Shown: in pieces, positions 1-8,427 of the stretch | How positions within the stretch are numbered: position 1 is the first letter of the stretch | How the letters are laid out: each line of letters begins with the position of its first letter | Assembly: GCA_958295755.1 (NCBI GenBank) | Contig: OY282367.1 | Span: 1,492,022 to 1,556,021, forward strand | Source: an uncultured Acidimicrobiales bacterium | Lineage (GTDB): Bacteria; Actinomycetota; Acidimicrobiia; Acidimicrobiales; Hopanoidiivorantaceae | Direction: 5' to 3' | Length of the DNA: 64,000 nucleotides | Made by a program: the position numbers and the translations under genes | The notes under the pieces: generated by a model | What the model was told of the DNA's origin: nothing | Database searches by the model: none | The model's input: only the letters and a program-made list of their open reading frames with translations

Positions 1-395
1 TGTCCGGCTAGCTCTGCAATCCGATAACGTTTCGCAGTGCCGCCTGAACCTATAGAGCCGCCCAAAACAGTAAAATCTTCTGCCCCAGCAAAAGCCAGAC
101 GACCCTTAATATGGCCGTGACCACAGACGAAAGCATCAGCTGGGATATCTTCTTCAGAGCCGACCAGCGAACCCAACTCTACGAAACTCCCAGGATCGAA
201 CAGCCTCAAGAGTCTCTCTCGAGCAGTGAGTTTGCCTCGAGAGTGCATGTATTTCTCCACCCTCTCGGGGCCGCCCATAGCCAACGCCGCTTCTCTGCGT
301 CGCTCTAACTCTTCCAGCCAAGATTGCCACTCGGCACGATTCAAGGAGATGCCATCGCTGCTCGAAGTATCCTTGTTGTTCTCAGAGCTTCCCAC
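1..395 (-). CDS. Acyl-CoA carboxylase carboxyltransferase (beta) subunit, N-terminal part, truncated by window edge
   Basis: The reverse strand stays open from the window edge to about 395 and encodes the N-terminus of a biotin-dependent acyl-CoA carboxyltransferase (propionyl-/acetyl-/methylcrotonyl-CoA carboxylase beta chain). This subunit moves CO2 from biotin to an acyl-CoA. Recognisable pieces are MGGPERVEKYMHSRGKLTAR, then ERLLRLFDPGSF, then VELGSLVGSEEDIPADAFV and a GHGHIKGR segment, in the family's usual order. The first usable start is GTG at 395; a TAA lies in frame 12 bases upstream. No clear ribosome binding site is visible, so the start is uncertain. The C-terminal three quarters lie outside the window, so the acyl-CoA specificity cannot be read. 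Confidence 0.85.
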   Translation of the reverse strand, partial: MGSSENNKDTSSSDGISLNRAEWQSWLEELERRREAALAMGGPERVEKYMHSRGKLTARERLLRLFDPGSFVELGSLVGSEEDIPADAFVCGHGHIKGRLAFAGAEDFTVLGGSIGSGGTAKRYRIAELAG

Positions 396-499
396 ATGTC
401 TAGCATATTATGTGATAGCTTGCCTTGATTTTAAGCCACCAATAAGATTCTAAAACCCTCAATAATTCACACCCCTAATAATTCAAAAAGGATACTCTC

Positions 500-1546
500 A
501 TGCAATTTGATGTGATGGCTTCGTCTTTGCCCTTGGCAGACATGCAGACGCTGGCAAAGAAAATTGAAGACTCTGGTTTGGACGGCATCTGGCTAACCGA
601 AGGAGGGCGCACCGCTTATCTGAGCTGTGCTGCCGCTGCTCTGGCAACCCAGAGGGTAACTTTGGGCACAGCCATAGCTTTGGCTTTCCCCCGTAGCCCC
701 ATGATCACCGCTCAAGTGGCTTGGGAGTTGGCTGAAGCCTGTAAGGGTCGCTTTGTGCTAGGCATCGGCACTCAGATAAAGCCTCACATAGAGCGGCGTT
801 TCTCTATGCCATATGATCCACCAGGGCCTCGCCTGCGCGAGTATGTGTTAGCTCTTAAAGCCATCTTTGAAGCATTTCAAACCCGTAGCCCCATGAAGTT
901 TGAAGGAAAATATTACAACCACGAGATGTGGGGCACCACTTGGAACCCCGGCTCTATAGAGCATCCGGATGTGCCAGTGTATGTATCGGCAGTGCGACCA
1001 TGGATGTGCAAAATGGCAGGCGAGGTATCTGACGGTCTGCACTTTCATCCCTTTCACTCTCCCGCCTATATCCGCGAGCAGATGCTTCCTCACATCCAGG
1101 CAGGTGCTGACAAAGCAGGGCGCGACCTTTCTGAAGTGATGTTCGTTATACCTGTGATGATATGCGTGGGCGATACCGAGGAGGAAGTGGCGAAAACCCG
1201 CGAGAACGCCCGCACGATGATTGCCTTCTACGGCACCACCCGCGCGTATGCCTCAGTGTTTGAACAGCACGGCTACGATGACCTCTGCTCTCAGCTCCAC
1301 CGCAAACAAAAAGAAGGCGACCACGCGGCACAAATTGCTCTAGTGACCGACGAAGTGTTAGATCACTATGTGGTAACGGCCGAGTGGAATAACCTGGCTG
1401 AGAAGCTACTTGAAAGATATAGAGGTATTGCCCCGTCTATGCGAATTATGACTTATACCGCCATGTCGCAAATGAACTCCAACCCAGAAGTCTTAGAACG
1501 CTGGGGCGCAGTGGCGCAAGATATGCACAGAAAAGATATGCCCTGA
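500..1546 (+). CDS. Luciferase-like (LLM class) F420-dependent oxidoreductase
   Basis: 348-residue luciferase-like monooxygenase-fold protein. The N-terminus (MQFDVMASSLPLADMQTLAK), a GLDGIWLTEGGR segment, the VTLGTAIALAFPRSP strand and the GRFVLGIGTQ motif match the actinobacterial F420-dependent subgroup of this fold (family knowledge). Such enzymes use reduced deazaflavin F420 in hydride transfers; the substrate cannot be read from sequence. ATG at 500 is preceded by AAAGGA about 8 bases upstream, which supports this start. It is separated by about 57 bp of short repeats from the convergent SsuD-like gene. Close neighbours are other oxidoreductases, suggesting a small catabolic cluster (inference). 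Confidence 0.85.
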   Translation: MQFDVMASSLPLADMQTLAKKIEDSGLDGIWLTEGGRTAYLSCAAAALATQRVTLGTAIALAFPRSPMITAQVAWELAEACKGRFVLGIGTQIKPHIERRFSMPYDPPGPRLREYVLALKAIFEAFQTRSPMKFEGKYYNHEMWGTTWNPGSIEHPDVPVYVSAVRPWMCKMAGEVSDGLHFHPFHSPAYIREQMLPHIQAGADKAGRDLSEVMFVIPVMICVGDTEEEVAKTRENARTMIAFYGTTRAYASVFEQHGYDDLCSQLHRKQKEGDHAAQIALVTDEVLDHYVVTAEWNNLAEKLLERYRGIAPSMRIMTYTAMSQMNSNPEVLERWGAVAQDMHRKDMP

Positions 1547-1573
1547 AACCAGCTGGAATCTGCTTTGACTGGT

Positions 1574-1610
1574 AGCTAAGTCAGCGCAGCTAAGTCAGCG
1601 TAGCTAAGCA
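1574..1610. repeat. Short tandem repeat between convergent genes
   Basis: The unit GCTAAGTCAGC occurs twice, followed by a partial copy, between two convergent genes and running into the last codons of the minus-strand gene. It is one of many short tandem repeats near gene ends in this window. No terminator hairpin is evident here. Confidence 0.55.
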
Positions 1611-2683
1611 ATGGCCGCGCCTCTTGGTAGCGGAGCGTGAGGCAAATCTTCCAAAACTAGCCTGGCGAACCGCTCACATTCTTCGCGGTGCGTGTAGCCC
1701 GAAAGGATGAATGCATCCACTCCGGCCTCCTGATATGCCAGCAGCTTGTTTCTGATCTGGTCTGGGTCGCCCACTAAAGCTGCGCCCGCTCCGCTTCTGG
1801 CCCGGCCTATACCTGTCCAAAGCCCCGGTTCGGCAAAGCCTTCTTCGTCGGCATGTTCGCGCAGATTGGCTTGACGTTGCACTCCCACAGAGGTGGCATC
1901 CAGAGAACGCTTGCGAATGCGCTCACCTTCCTCAGGATCTAGTTTGCTCAACAGACGAGCTGCTGCTTCTCTGGCTTCAGCTTCGGTCTCTCGCACGATC
2001 ACATGGGCACGCAGGCCATATTTGAGTGTTCTGTCATAGTTGGCGACTCGCTCGTTCATCTCATCTATGGTCTTTCCCACCGACGCCACAGTGTCGGGCC
2101 AAGTCAAAAACACATCGGCATCGCTGGCTGCGGTGTCTTTGGCATCGTCTGAAAAACCGCCAAAATAAAATGGCGGACAAGTGCCGCTGTGGGTGCGAAC
2201 CCGCGGAGGCTCTACAGAAATTTTTAAGAACTCCCCATCCATTTCCACACCTTCACCATTCAGCAAGTCTCGCAGTACCCGCATGCACTCTCTGGCCCGC
2301 TGGTAGCGTGGCGCAGACTCCAGAGTTTCGCCCGGGATATCGCTAGAGATAATGTTGATCGTGAGGCGGCCTTGAAGCATTTGATCTAGAGTCGCCAGCT
2401 GACGGGCCGACTGAGGTGCCCACATCTCTCCCATTCGCACCGCTAGAAGCAGCTGTATCTGTTCCACATCGGGGGCTACGCCGCCTGCGAATGCCACGCT
2501 GTCTATCCCCAAGCTGTATCCCGAGGGCAACAAGATGTTGTTGTAACCGAGACGATCTGCTGTAAGCGTTATCTCGCGGCAGTGCTGAAACGAGCTGGCT
2601 AGCTTAGGGTCTGGAACGCCCAAAAATTCATAGTCGTCGTCGCACAAGGCGGCAAACCAAGCGATTTCAACAGGCTGGCTCAT
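1604..2683 (-). CDS. LLM class flavin-dependent oxidoreductase, SsuD (alkanesulfonate monooxygenase)-like
   Basis: 359-residue luciferase-fold protein resembling FMNH2-dependent alkanesulfonate monooxygenases, which release sulfite from alkanesulfonates. Family marks are the MSQPVEIAWFAAL start, ADRLGYNNILLPSGYS, ARQLATLDQMLQGRLTINII, PPFYFGGFSDDAK and the C-terminal LVGDPDQIRNKL...GVDAFILSGYTHREE segment. The last block is typical of the SsuD group. ATG at 2683 overlaps the stop of the upstream aldo/keto reductase (ATGA), so the two are probably co-transcribed and translationally coupled. The sulfonate substrate is an inference; nitrilotriacetate-type monooxygenases share the fold. Confidence 0.82.
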   Translation of the reverse strand: MSQPVEIAWFAALCDDDYEFLGVPDPKLASSFQHCREITLTADRLGYNNILLPSGYSLGIDSVAFAGGVAPDVEQIQLLLAVRMGEMWAPQSARQLATLDQMLQGRLTINIISSDIPGETLESAPRYQRARECMRVLRDLLNGEGVEMDGEFLKISVEPPRVRTHSGTCPPFYFGGFSDDAKDTAASDADVFLTWPDTVASVGKTIDEMNERVANYDRTLKYGLRAHVIVRETEAEAREAAARLLSKLDPEEGERIRKRSLDATSVGVQRQANLREHADEEGFAEPGLWTGIGRARSGAGAALVGDPDQIRNKLLAYQEAGVDAFILSGYTHREECERFARLVLEDLPHAPLPRGAAIA

Positions 2684-3594
2684 GGCAATGGCACTCCTTC
2701 AGATGCCTCAATGATGTCATAGCAGTCGTTGCGATCCAAGCTCACCTGCAAGGCTGCAGTTGCTGTTCGCAGTCGCTCTGGCTTGGTGGTGCCCAAGATA
2801 GCTACAGGCTCAGAAGGATGCGCCAGTACGAATGCCAGTGCCACAGCAATGCGGTCGGTGCCTTCTCTGTCGGCCAATCTGTCAAGCACTTCAATCAGCT
2901 CAGGGCGCACGCCCTCGCCCGTAGCTAGACGACCTCCCGCTAACGGACTCCAAGCCAACGGCGTTACACCTTGTGCCATACATCTATCTAGAGTTCCGTC
3001 TCGCATAGGGGTAAGCACTGCGGCAGAAAACTCAGGCTGAGTCGTGGCCAAAGGCTCAGACAGACATGTCGACAGAGCGTCATGCTGGTTGGGAGTGAAG
3101 TTGGATATTCCGATGTGGCGTATCTTGCCAGCTTCGCGCAAACCCTCTAAAGTTTCAGCCAGATCGCACGGATGAGCGTAGAAATCGGGGCGGTGGATTT
3201 GATACAGATCAATCACATCCACCTGAAGACGCCGCAGAGACTCTTCGCATGCTTGAGTGAGATACTTGCGGCTGGAGTCGTACGGCACGGGTGGGGCGAT
3301 GCCTCCCTTGGTAGCCACCAGAAACTTCTCTCGCAAGCTAGGTGCTTCAGCAAACGCAAGCCCTAGTATCTCCTCGTTGCCGCCGAAGCCCGAACCGCCG
3401 AAATCCAACCCATAGACATCAGCGGTGTCAATAAGTGTCATGCCTTCTTCTAGGGCTGTCTCCAGAAGCCTTAGAGTGTACGAAGTGTCAGGGTTGGTGA
3501 GACGCCAACATCCTAGGGCCAGTGGGCCACAGGTGTCATCTCCGATACGGCGAGGTGAGACAAGAGAGTTTGAAGCAAGAGAGTTTGATTTCAT
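2680..3594 (-). CDS. Aldo/keto reductase
   Basis: 304-residue NAD(P)H-dependent TIM-barrel reductase of carbonyl compounds. The expected catalytic residues are visible: Asp and Tyr in LIDTADVYG (about residues 55-62), Lys in LVATKGG, and His in LYQIHRPDF. The phosphate-binding end shows AILGTTKPERL. Gene order and a 4-base overlap place it first in a two-gene operon with the SsuD-like enzyme. The start codon is only 17 bp from the divergent GTG of the dehydrogenase at 3612. The first codons carry an imperfect 14-15 bp tandem repeat (protein NSLASNSL), so the N-terminal few residues may be a recent expansion. Confidence 0.88.
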   Translation of the reverse strand: MKSNSLASNSLVSPRRIGDDTCGPLALGCWRLTNPDTSYTLRLLETALEEGMTLIDTADVYGLDFGGSGFGGNEEILGLAFAEAPSLREKFLVATKGGIAPPVPYDSSRKYLTQACEESLRRLQVDVIDLYQIHRPDFYAHPCDLAETLEGLREAGKIRHIGISNFTPNQHDALSTCLSEPLATTQPEFSAAVLTPMRDGTLDRCMAQGVTPLAWSPLAGGRLATGEGVRPELIEVLDRLADREGTDRIAVALAFVLAHPSEPVAILGTTKPERLRTATAALQVSLDRNDCYDIIEASEGVPLP

Positions 3595-3611
3595 AACTCT
3601 AAACTTATCTT

Positions 3612-4709
3612 GTGCGCATAGGTCTCATTGGCGGGGGGATGATGGGGATGGAACATCTCGGGAATCTTCTGGCTTTGGATGCCAACGTTACGGCCGTGGC
3701 CGACCCTCATCCACCTTCTCGTGATGAAGTGCAAAGAGCTTGGAACAGCCACGATGCTGGCCCCGCATTGAGAGAGTTTGAAACGCATCGCGAGCTACTC
3801 AGTTACGACTTGTGTGACGCGGTGGTGGTCTCTTCACCCAACATGACCCATATTGACATATTGGCAGATATTTTCGCCGCCGACATCCATGTGCTGGTGG
3901 AAAAACCCCTGTGCACCACGGTTGAAGACTGCCTCAAGGTCATAGACCTTGCCGAAAACTCCGACTATTCTTCGGTGGCGTGGGTGGGGATGGAATACCG
4001 CTATATGCCCCCCATTGCCCGTCTCATAGAAATAGCCGCATCGGAGATTCTAGGAAATCTTCGCATGGTGGCAATCAGAGAACACAGGTTTCCTTTTCTT
4101 CACAAAGTGGGTCAATGGAACCGCTTCAATCACAACACTGGTGGCACTCTGGTAGAAAAGTGCTGCCACTTCTTTGATCTTATGGATACCATTATGGATG
4201 CTCGCCCAGAACAGGTCTACGCAACGGGCGGTCGCGATGTTAACCATTTTGACGAGATATACGACGGCCAACAGCCAGATATTTTGGATAACGCCTATGT
4301 GGTTATCGACTACCCCAACAGAACTCGAGGCATGTTGGATCTCTGTATGTTTGCCGAGGCGACTCGCAATCAAGAAGAGGTGGTAGTGGTGGGAGATGTT
4401 GGCAAAGCTGAAGCTTTTGTGCCTGAAGACATCGTGCGCCTCGGATTGCGAGGAACTCACAATATCGGCAATGTGGAAACCGAGGTCATAACTGACGACA
4501 ACATCGCTTTTGAAGGTGGCCATCACGGGTCTAGCTATTTGGAGATGGCTAGATTTTTCTCAGCCATACGAGAAGGTGCTGAGGCTGAGGTGACGCTGTT
4601 AGATGGTTTGTGGGCGGTTGCTGTTGGGGTGGCAGGGCAGGTTTCGATTGAGAAAAACAGACCTGTGGCGATGTCGGAAGTAGTGCCTAGTTCGTTACTT
4701 GGAAGATAG
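3612..4709 (+). CDS. Gfo/Idh/MocA family NAD(P)-dependent oxidoreductase
   Basis: 365-residue two-domain dehydrogenase acting on sugars, inositols or related polyols. The Rossmann nucleotide-binding loop is at the very start (RIGLIGGGMMG, residues 2-12), which supports the GTG start at 3612. The signature lysine motif appears as HVLVEKPLCTT near residue 95. The second domain includes the GGTLVEKCCHFFDLM segment with the His/Asp pair typical of the family. Its 3' end overlaps the convergent GH13 glycosidase by 23 bp. Co-location with a glycosidase fits a sugar-derivative substrate (inference). The substrate is not determinable from sequence. Confidence 0.87.
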   Translation: MRIGLIGGGMMGMEHLGNLLALDANVTAVADPHPPSRDEVQRAWNSHDAGPALREFETHRELLSYDLCDAVVVSSPNMTHIDILADIFAADIHVLVEKPLCTTVEDCLKVIDLAENSDYSSVAWVGMEYRYMPPIARLIEIAASEILGNLRMVAIREHRFPFLHKVGQWNRFNHNTGGTLVEKCCHFFDLMDTIMDARPEQVYATGGRDVNHFDEIYDGQQPDILDNAYVVIDYPNRTRGMLDLCMFAEATRNQEEVVVVGDVGKAEAFVPEDIVRLGLRGTHNIGNVETEVITDDNIAFEGGHHGSSYLEMARFFSAIREGAEAEVTLLDGLWAVAVGVAGQVSIEKNRPVAMSEVVPSSLLGR

Positions 4710-6387
4710 CGGCAGTTTCGGGGGGAATTTCGTAGTTTGTAGTTGCCATCGTGTTTGCTGCTTTATTTTCTTCACTGCTTCCTGCTTCACTGTCTTTGCT
4801 GTTTGTCACGCAATCGCTGGTGAAAAGTTGAGTGGCGGCAGTGTCTAATGTTGCTTTGAAGGGGTTGGCTGAGAGATTTGCCACCAGACGAATGTTGCCT
4901 CTTGATACATACAGCACTTCTGGAGCAAGGGCTTCGGCTTTGTCTAAGGGGGCATTCCAGATTTCTGGGTGGGTTTTGCGGAGGTGGATGAGGCTACGAT
5001 AAGCGGCTAGAGGTGAGTTTGGATTGTCTCGTTGGCCTTCTACTGTAAGCTCTGGCGGGCGAGGCGGTGCTTGAAGCCATGCCTTATCTGCTGTTGTAAA
5101 GCCATTGATATGAGTGTTGTCCCAAGGCATCGGAGTGCGACACACATCTCGACTTTCGCCATGTTTGTTGCTGGCGACAAGAGGATCAGAAAGGTCGTCA
5201 TCTGCGATCTCGCTGTTGGGCAAACCCAGTTCTTCGCCTTGGAAGATGAAAGGCAAACCTCCTAGCGCAGACATGGCTGTAGTTACCGCAAATGCTCGCC
5301 TCACTCCTGTCTCACCACCACCAAAGCGCGATACAGGTCGTGAGCCGTCGTGGTTGCTTAAAATCCATGACACCTCATCGGGTGCGTGCTCGCAGAGGTC
5401 CAAGATTTCTCGCACGAGTTGCGCGGGTTCCCAACTAGCCCACATCGGCGGCAAGTGAAATGCTGCGTCTAGCGCACCTTCGCTCACATAGCGGGCAAAT
5501 CTGTGACCTTCAGTTATGAATATTTCCCCCAGCAGCAAAGCATTGTAGGGTGCTACCGCATCGTGCCATCTGCGAAATATTTGAACATTGTCGTCTTGAT
5601 CTAAGTCGTAGCGATGCTCAAAGCAGTTGAAAATATCGCGTGCCCCCATACCGGATTGCGGCTCAGCAATCATGGGATTGTCTGGGAAGTCGGGATGTTT
5701 CATCAGAGCGTGGGCCACATCTAGACGGAAGCCGTCTACTCCTTGTTGGCACCAAAAGCGAAAGATGTCATCAAAGGCTTCTTGCACTTCCTCGTTGCGC
5801 CAGTTGAGGTCGGGCTGTTCGGGAAGAAACAGATGACACCAATACTGCCCTGATGCTTCATCCAGAGTCCAAGCCGGGCCTCCGAAGTGCGACAGCCAGT
5901 TGTTTGGTGGGCCACCGTTGGGGCCAGGATCGCGCCAGACGTACCAATCTCGCTTCGCGCTGTTGGGGTCGCGGGATTCCTGGAACCAAGGATGGTCCGA
6001 TGATGTGTGATTCGGAACAACATCCACAACCACCGCTAGCCCCAAAGAATGCGCCTTATCTGCAAACTGGCGAAAGTCTTCCATCGTGCCGTGCTTGGGA
6101 TCCACAGCGCAGTAGTCGCTCACATCGTAGCCGTGGTCGCGGCCCGGCGATGGGTAGAAAGGGTTGAGCCACACGATGTCGGCACCCAGCCAAGCTATGT
6201 GCTCCAATCGCTGGGTTATGCCAGCCAGATCGCCTATGCCGTCTCCATTGCTGTCGACAAATGAGAGTACATAAACTTGATACCCCACCATCCCCCGCCA
6301 CCAGTAGCTGGAATTCTTCTGGAAGCTTTCTCTCTCAGTCAATTTGCTTGTCTCAGTCAATGTGCCTGCCGTGCCTGTCTCAGCCAA
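4687..6387 (-). CDS. GH13 alpha-glucosidase / oligo-1,6-glucosidase-type glycosidase
   Basis: 566-residue alpha-amylase-family glycoside hydrolase cleaving alpha-glucosidic bonds in short oligosaccharides or disaccharides. The conserved GH13 regions are present in order: DVVPNHTSSDHPWF (region I), DGFRLDVAHALMKHP (region II, nucleophile Asp), LLLGEIF (region III, acid/base Glu) and LSNHDGSRP (region IV). The N-terminal WWRGMVGYQVYVLSFVDSNG block is typical of oligo-1,6-glucosidases, alpha-glucosidases and trehalose-related members. The longest frame begins at TTG 6387, 8 bases inside the end of the upstream Rdx gene; an ATG about 31 codons further in (before VGYQ) is an alternative. The first 20 codons are short imperfect repeats of a TTGACTGAGACA-like unit. 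No independent ribosome site is seen, which suggests coupling to the upstream gene. Confidence 0.88.
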   Translation of the reverse strand: MAETGTAGTLTETSKLTERESFQKNSSYWWRGMVGYQVYVLSFVDSNGDGIGDLAGITQRLEHIAWLGADIVWLNPFYPSPGRDHGYDVSDYCAVDPKHGTMEDFRQFADKAHSLGLAVVVDVVPNHTSSDHPWFQESRDPNSAKRDWYVWRDPGPNGGPPNNWLSHFGGPAWTLDEASGQYWCHLFLPEQPDLNWRNEEVQEAFDDIFRFWCQQGVDGFRLDVAHALMKHPDFPDNPMIAEPQSGMGARDIFNCFEHRYDLDQDDNVQIFRRWHDAVAPYNALLLGEIFITEGHRFARYVSEGALDAAFHLPPMWASWEPAQLVREILDLCEHAPDEVSWILSNHDGSRPVSRFGGGETGVRRAFAVTTAMSALGGLPFIFQGEELGLPNSEIADDDLSDPLVASNKHGESRDVCRTPMPWDNTHINGFTTADKAWLQAPPRPPELTVEGQRDNPNSPLAAYRSLIHLRKTHPEIWNAPLDKAEALAPEVLYVSRGNIRLVANLSANPFKATLDTAATQLFTSDCVTNSKDSEAGSSEENKAANTMATTNYEIPPETAAIFQVTN

Positions 6388-6631
6388 TGTGCTCGCGGAA
6401 GAGACGCAGAACCTCGCCGTCTTCGGCGTGTCGGTCTACAGCATCCTTGGAGAAGATGAGATTGCCGTCCACATGCACATCAAAGATGCCTGCCGTGCCC
6501 GGTATGAGCGTCAAGTCTTTGATGATGTGCTGGTGGTTTTTGACTAGATCTGCAGCCGCGCCCACGGCGAGGTCAGAGTAGTCTCAAGGCACGCAGTATT
6601 CTATTGAAATACTGTGGGTGGGGTTGATCAT
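6380..6631 (-). CDS. SelW/SelT/SelH (Rdx) family selenoprotein, UGA read as selenocysteine
   Basis: 83-residue thioredoxin-like Rdx protein encoded with one internal TGA (codon 16, 6584-6586). From ATG 6631 the protein reads MINPTHSISIEYCVP-U-DYSDLAV and ends LIPGTAGIFDVHVDG, NLIFSK, EDGEVLRLFREHIG. IEYC at the first beta strand, the PG-x-x-G-x-F-(D/E)-V strand and the VDG-x-LIFSK turn are Rdx-family marks. The TGA falls exactly where the second Cys of CxxC (CxxU in selenoproteins) belongs. GGGAG lies 8 bases before the ATG. A hairpin directly follows the TGA (see 6542-6583). It sits 60 bp after ilvD and overlaps the GH13 start. Family members are thought to act in thiol redox chemistry. Without selenocysteine insertion only a 15-residue peptide would be made. 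The sel genes are not in this window. Confidence 0.85.
6542..6583 (-). promoter_or_regulatory. bSECIS-like hairpin just downstream of the in-frame UGA
   Basis: Reading the minus strand directly after the TGA, GACTA (6583-6579) pairs with TAGTC (6546-6542). TCTG pairs with CAGA inside it, and GCCG (6568-6565) pairs with CGGC (6558-6555). The apical loop is UGGGCG. The loop begins 20 bases after the UGA and has G at its second position, matching the known layout of bacterial SECIS elements (loop about 16-37 nt from the UGA, G among the first loop bases). The stems are interrupted by small internal loops. This is the RNA signal that recruits SelB with Sec-tRNA. The pairing is read by eye and no folding energy was computed. 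Confidence 0.75.
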
Positions 6632-6691
6632 TTTGTTCTCCCTATTCTCTGGAAATGCTGTCTAGCTAATGCTTCCGACATACTTTTAAGC

Positions 6692-8383
6692 CTATACGCC
6701 AATGGAATTAACTTTCGGCGGTGCTGTCACTGCACCTTTTTCTGCTCCTTGTGCCAGAGCGGCGTACTTAGCCAAAAATCCCGAGTCATACCGAGGCTCA
6801 GGCGGTTTCCAGTTGCGCTTTCGCTCTTCCATTGCGGCGTCATCTACAAGCAGATCTATCTGATGTGCGCGCACATCTATTCGAATCTTGTCTCCTTCCT
6901 CAACGAAGGCAATAGGACCTCCATCCACTGCTTCTGGGGCAATATGTCCTATGCAGAACCCGTGCGTGGCACCCGAAAATCTACCATCTGTGATGAGCGC
7001 AGCGTCTGAGCCTCTACCCATGCCCTTCATTGCTGCGGTGATTGCCAACATCTCGCGCATTCCCGGCCCACCCTTAGGGCCTTCTTGACGGACAACCACG
7101 ATGTCGCCAGCATTGATGCCTCCTGCTAGTAACACTTCCATAGCTGCTTCCTCGCCGTCAAATACCCTGGCTGTGCCGTCAAAGACATCCACATCTAGGC
7201 CAGCTACTTTCACGACCGCACCTTTGGGTGCCAGCGAGCCAGTCAGCACAGCAATGCCGCCGATGTCATGGATGGGGTTGTCAAAAGTATGAATGACATC
7301 GCCATCAGGAGCAGGCGGAGAAAGTTCGGCTAAGTTCTCGCCCACGGTTTTGCCAGTTACTGTCATCTCATCGGTGTGTATCTGCCCTTCTTCAGCCAGC
7401 ATCGCCATGACTACACCGATGCCTCCGATGCGATCTATATCTACCATGTGATATTTACCGGCCGGTTTGGTATCGGCTAGATGAGGCACTCTGGCTGCCA
7501 CCTTATTGAAATCATCTAGTTCCAACTCCACACGGGCTTCATAGGCAATAGCCAGCAAATGCAGCACAGCGTTGGTGGAGCCGCCTAGAGCCATAACTAA
7601 CGCGATGGCGTTCTCAAATGCCCCCTTGGTGAGAATCTGGCGTGGGCGGATGTTCTGGCGTAGCAAATTCATCACAGCTATGCCGCTTTCAAAAGCAATA
7701 TCATCACGACGGCGATCCACCGCTGGAGCCGATGCGCTGGCGGGTAGCGACATACCCAAGCCTTCACCCACAGCGGCCATCGTGTTAGCGGTGAACATGC
7801 CGGCACAGCTACCTATGGTCGGGCACGCGTTGCGCTCTATTTCATTTAGCTGCTTTTCGGTGATGTCGCCGTGGGCGTGAGCTCCGATACTTTCGAACAC
7901 TGTCGACAGATCAATAGTCCTGTTACCTACTCGCCCGGGCATGATTGAGCCGCCATATACAAACACATTTGGCAAATTCAGCCTTGCTGCAGCCATAAGC
8001 ATGCCAGGCAACGATTTGTCACAACCTGCAAAACCTACGAAAGCATCTAGGCGTTCAGCGTGCATCACTGCTTCTACAGAGTCGGCTATGATCTCACGGC
8101 TTACAAGTGATGCCCGCATCCCTTCGTGCCCCATAGAGATGCCGTCGCTGACCGCGATGGTCGTGAACTCAAGCGGAAAACCGTCGGCAGAGCGCACGCC
8201 GTCTTTACAACGTTTGGCAAGTCGATCGAGCGGCAGGTTGCAGGGGGTTACTTCGTTCCAAGAAGAAGCAACCCCCACTTGAGCTTTGTGCCAATCGTCG
8301 TCGGTCATGCCAACGGCTCTTAGCATCGCCCTTGCGCCTGCTTTTTCTGGTCCTTCTGTTACTTCATGGCTTCGTATTTTCAT
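6692..8383 (-). CDS. ilvD: Dihydroxy-acid dehydratase
   Basis: 563-residue iron-sulfur dehydratase of branched-chain amino acid synthesis, converting 2,3-dihydroxy-3-methylbutanoate and -pentanoate to 2-keto acids. Signatures are [18 protein letters not shown] (cluster Cys in GCDKS), [16 protein letters not shown] (second cluster Cys), [14 protein letters not shown], and the C-terminal [19 protein letters not shown]. The length is normal and the N-terminus ([20 protein letters not shown]) fits the family. It is the first gene of the probable ilvD/Rdx/GH13 transcription unit. A putative link between an Fe-S enzyme and a thiol-redox selenoprotein is speculative. Confidence 0.95.
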   Translation of the reverse strand: MKIRSHEVTEGPEKAGARAMLRAVGMTDDDWHKAQVGVASSWNEVTPCNLPLDRLAKRCKDGVRSADGFPLEFTTIAVSDGISMGHEGMRASLVSREIIADSVEAVMHAERLDAFVGFAGCDKSLPGMLMAAARLNLPNVFVYGGSIMPGRVGNRTIDLSTVFESIGAHAHGDITEKQLNEIERNACPTIGSCAGMFTANTMAAVGEGLGMSLPASASAPAVDRRRDDIAFESGIAVMNLLRQNIRPRQILTKGAFENAIALVMALGGSTNAVLHLLAIAYEARVELELDDFNKVAARVPHLADTKPAGKYHMVDIDRIGGIGVVMAMLAEEGQIHTDEMTVTGKTVGENLAELSPPAPDGDVIHTFDNPIHDIGGIAVLTGSLAPKGAVVKVAGLDVDVFDGTARVFDGEEAAMEVLLAGGINAGDIVVVRQEGPKGGPGMREMLAITAAMKGMGRGSDAALITDGRFSGATHGFCIGHIAPEAVDGGPIAFVEEGDKIRIDVRAHQIDLLVDDAAMEERKRNWKPPEPRYDSGFLAKYAALAQGAEKGAVTAPPKVNSIGV

Positions 8384-8427
8384 AAATTCATTTCTAGCAG
8401 GATATGGGCAATATTCGCGCTATGGTG

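Noticed and set aside
111..453. Two short plus-strand open frames at the left edge
   Set aside because: They are antisense to the carboxyltransferase N-terminus and have no protein features.
4050..4526. 158-residue open frame on the minus strand inside the Gfo/Idh/MocA gene
   Set aside because: It is antisense to a clearly conserved dehydrogenase, lacks domain motifs and has no ribosome site.
6380..6565. Treating the Rdx fragment as a pseudogene or as a 61-residue protein with a later start
   Set aside because: The conserved N-terminal strand and CxxC position lie upstream of the TGA, there is a good ribosome site at the upstream ATG, and a bSECIS-like hairpin follows the TGA.
7572..8282. 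Long open frames on the plus strand opposite ilvD
   Set aside because: They are antisense shadows of a highly conserved gene with no recognisable protein features.
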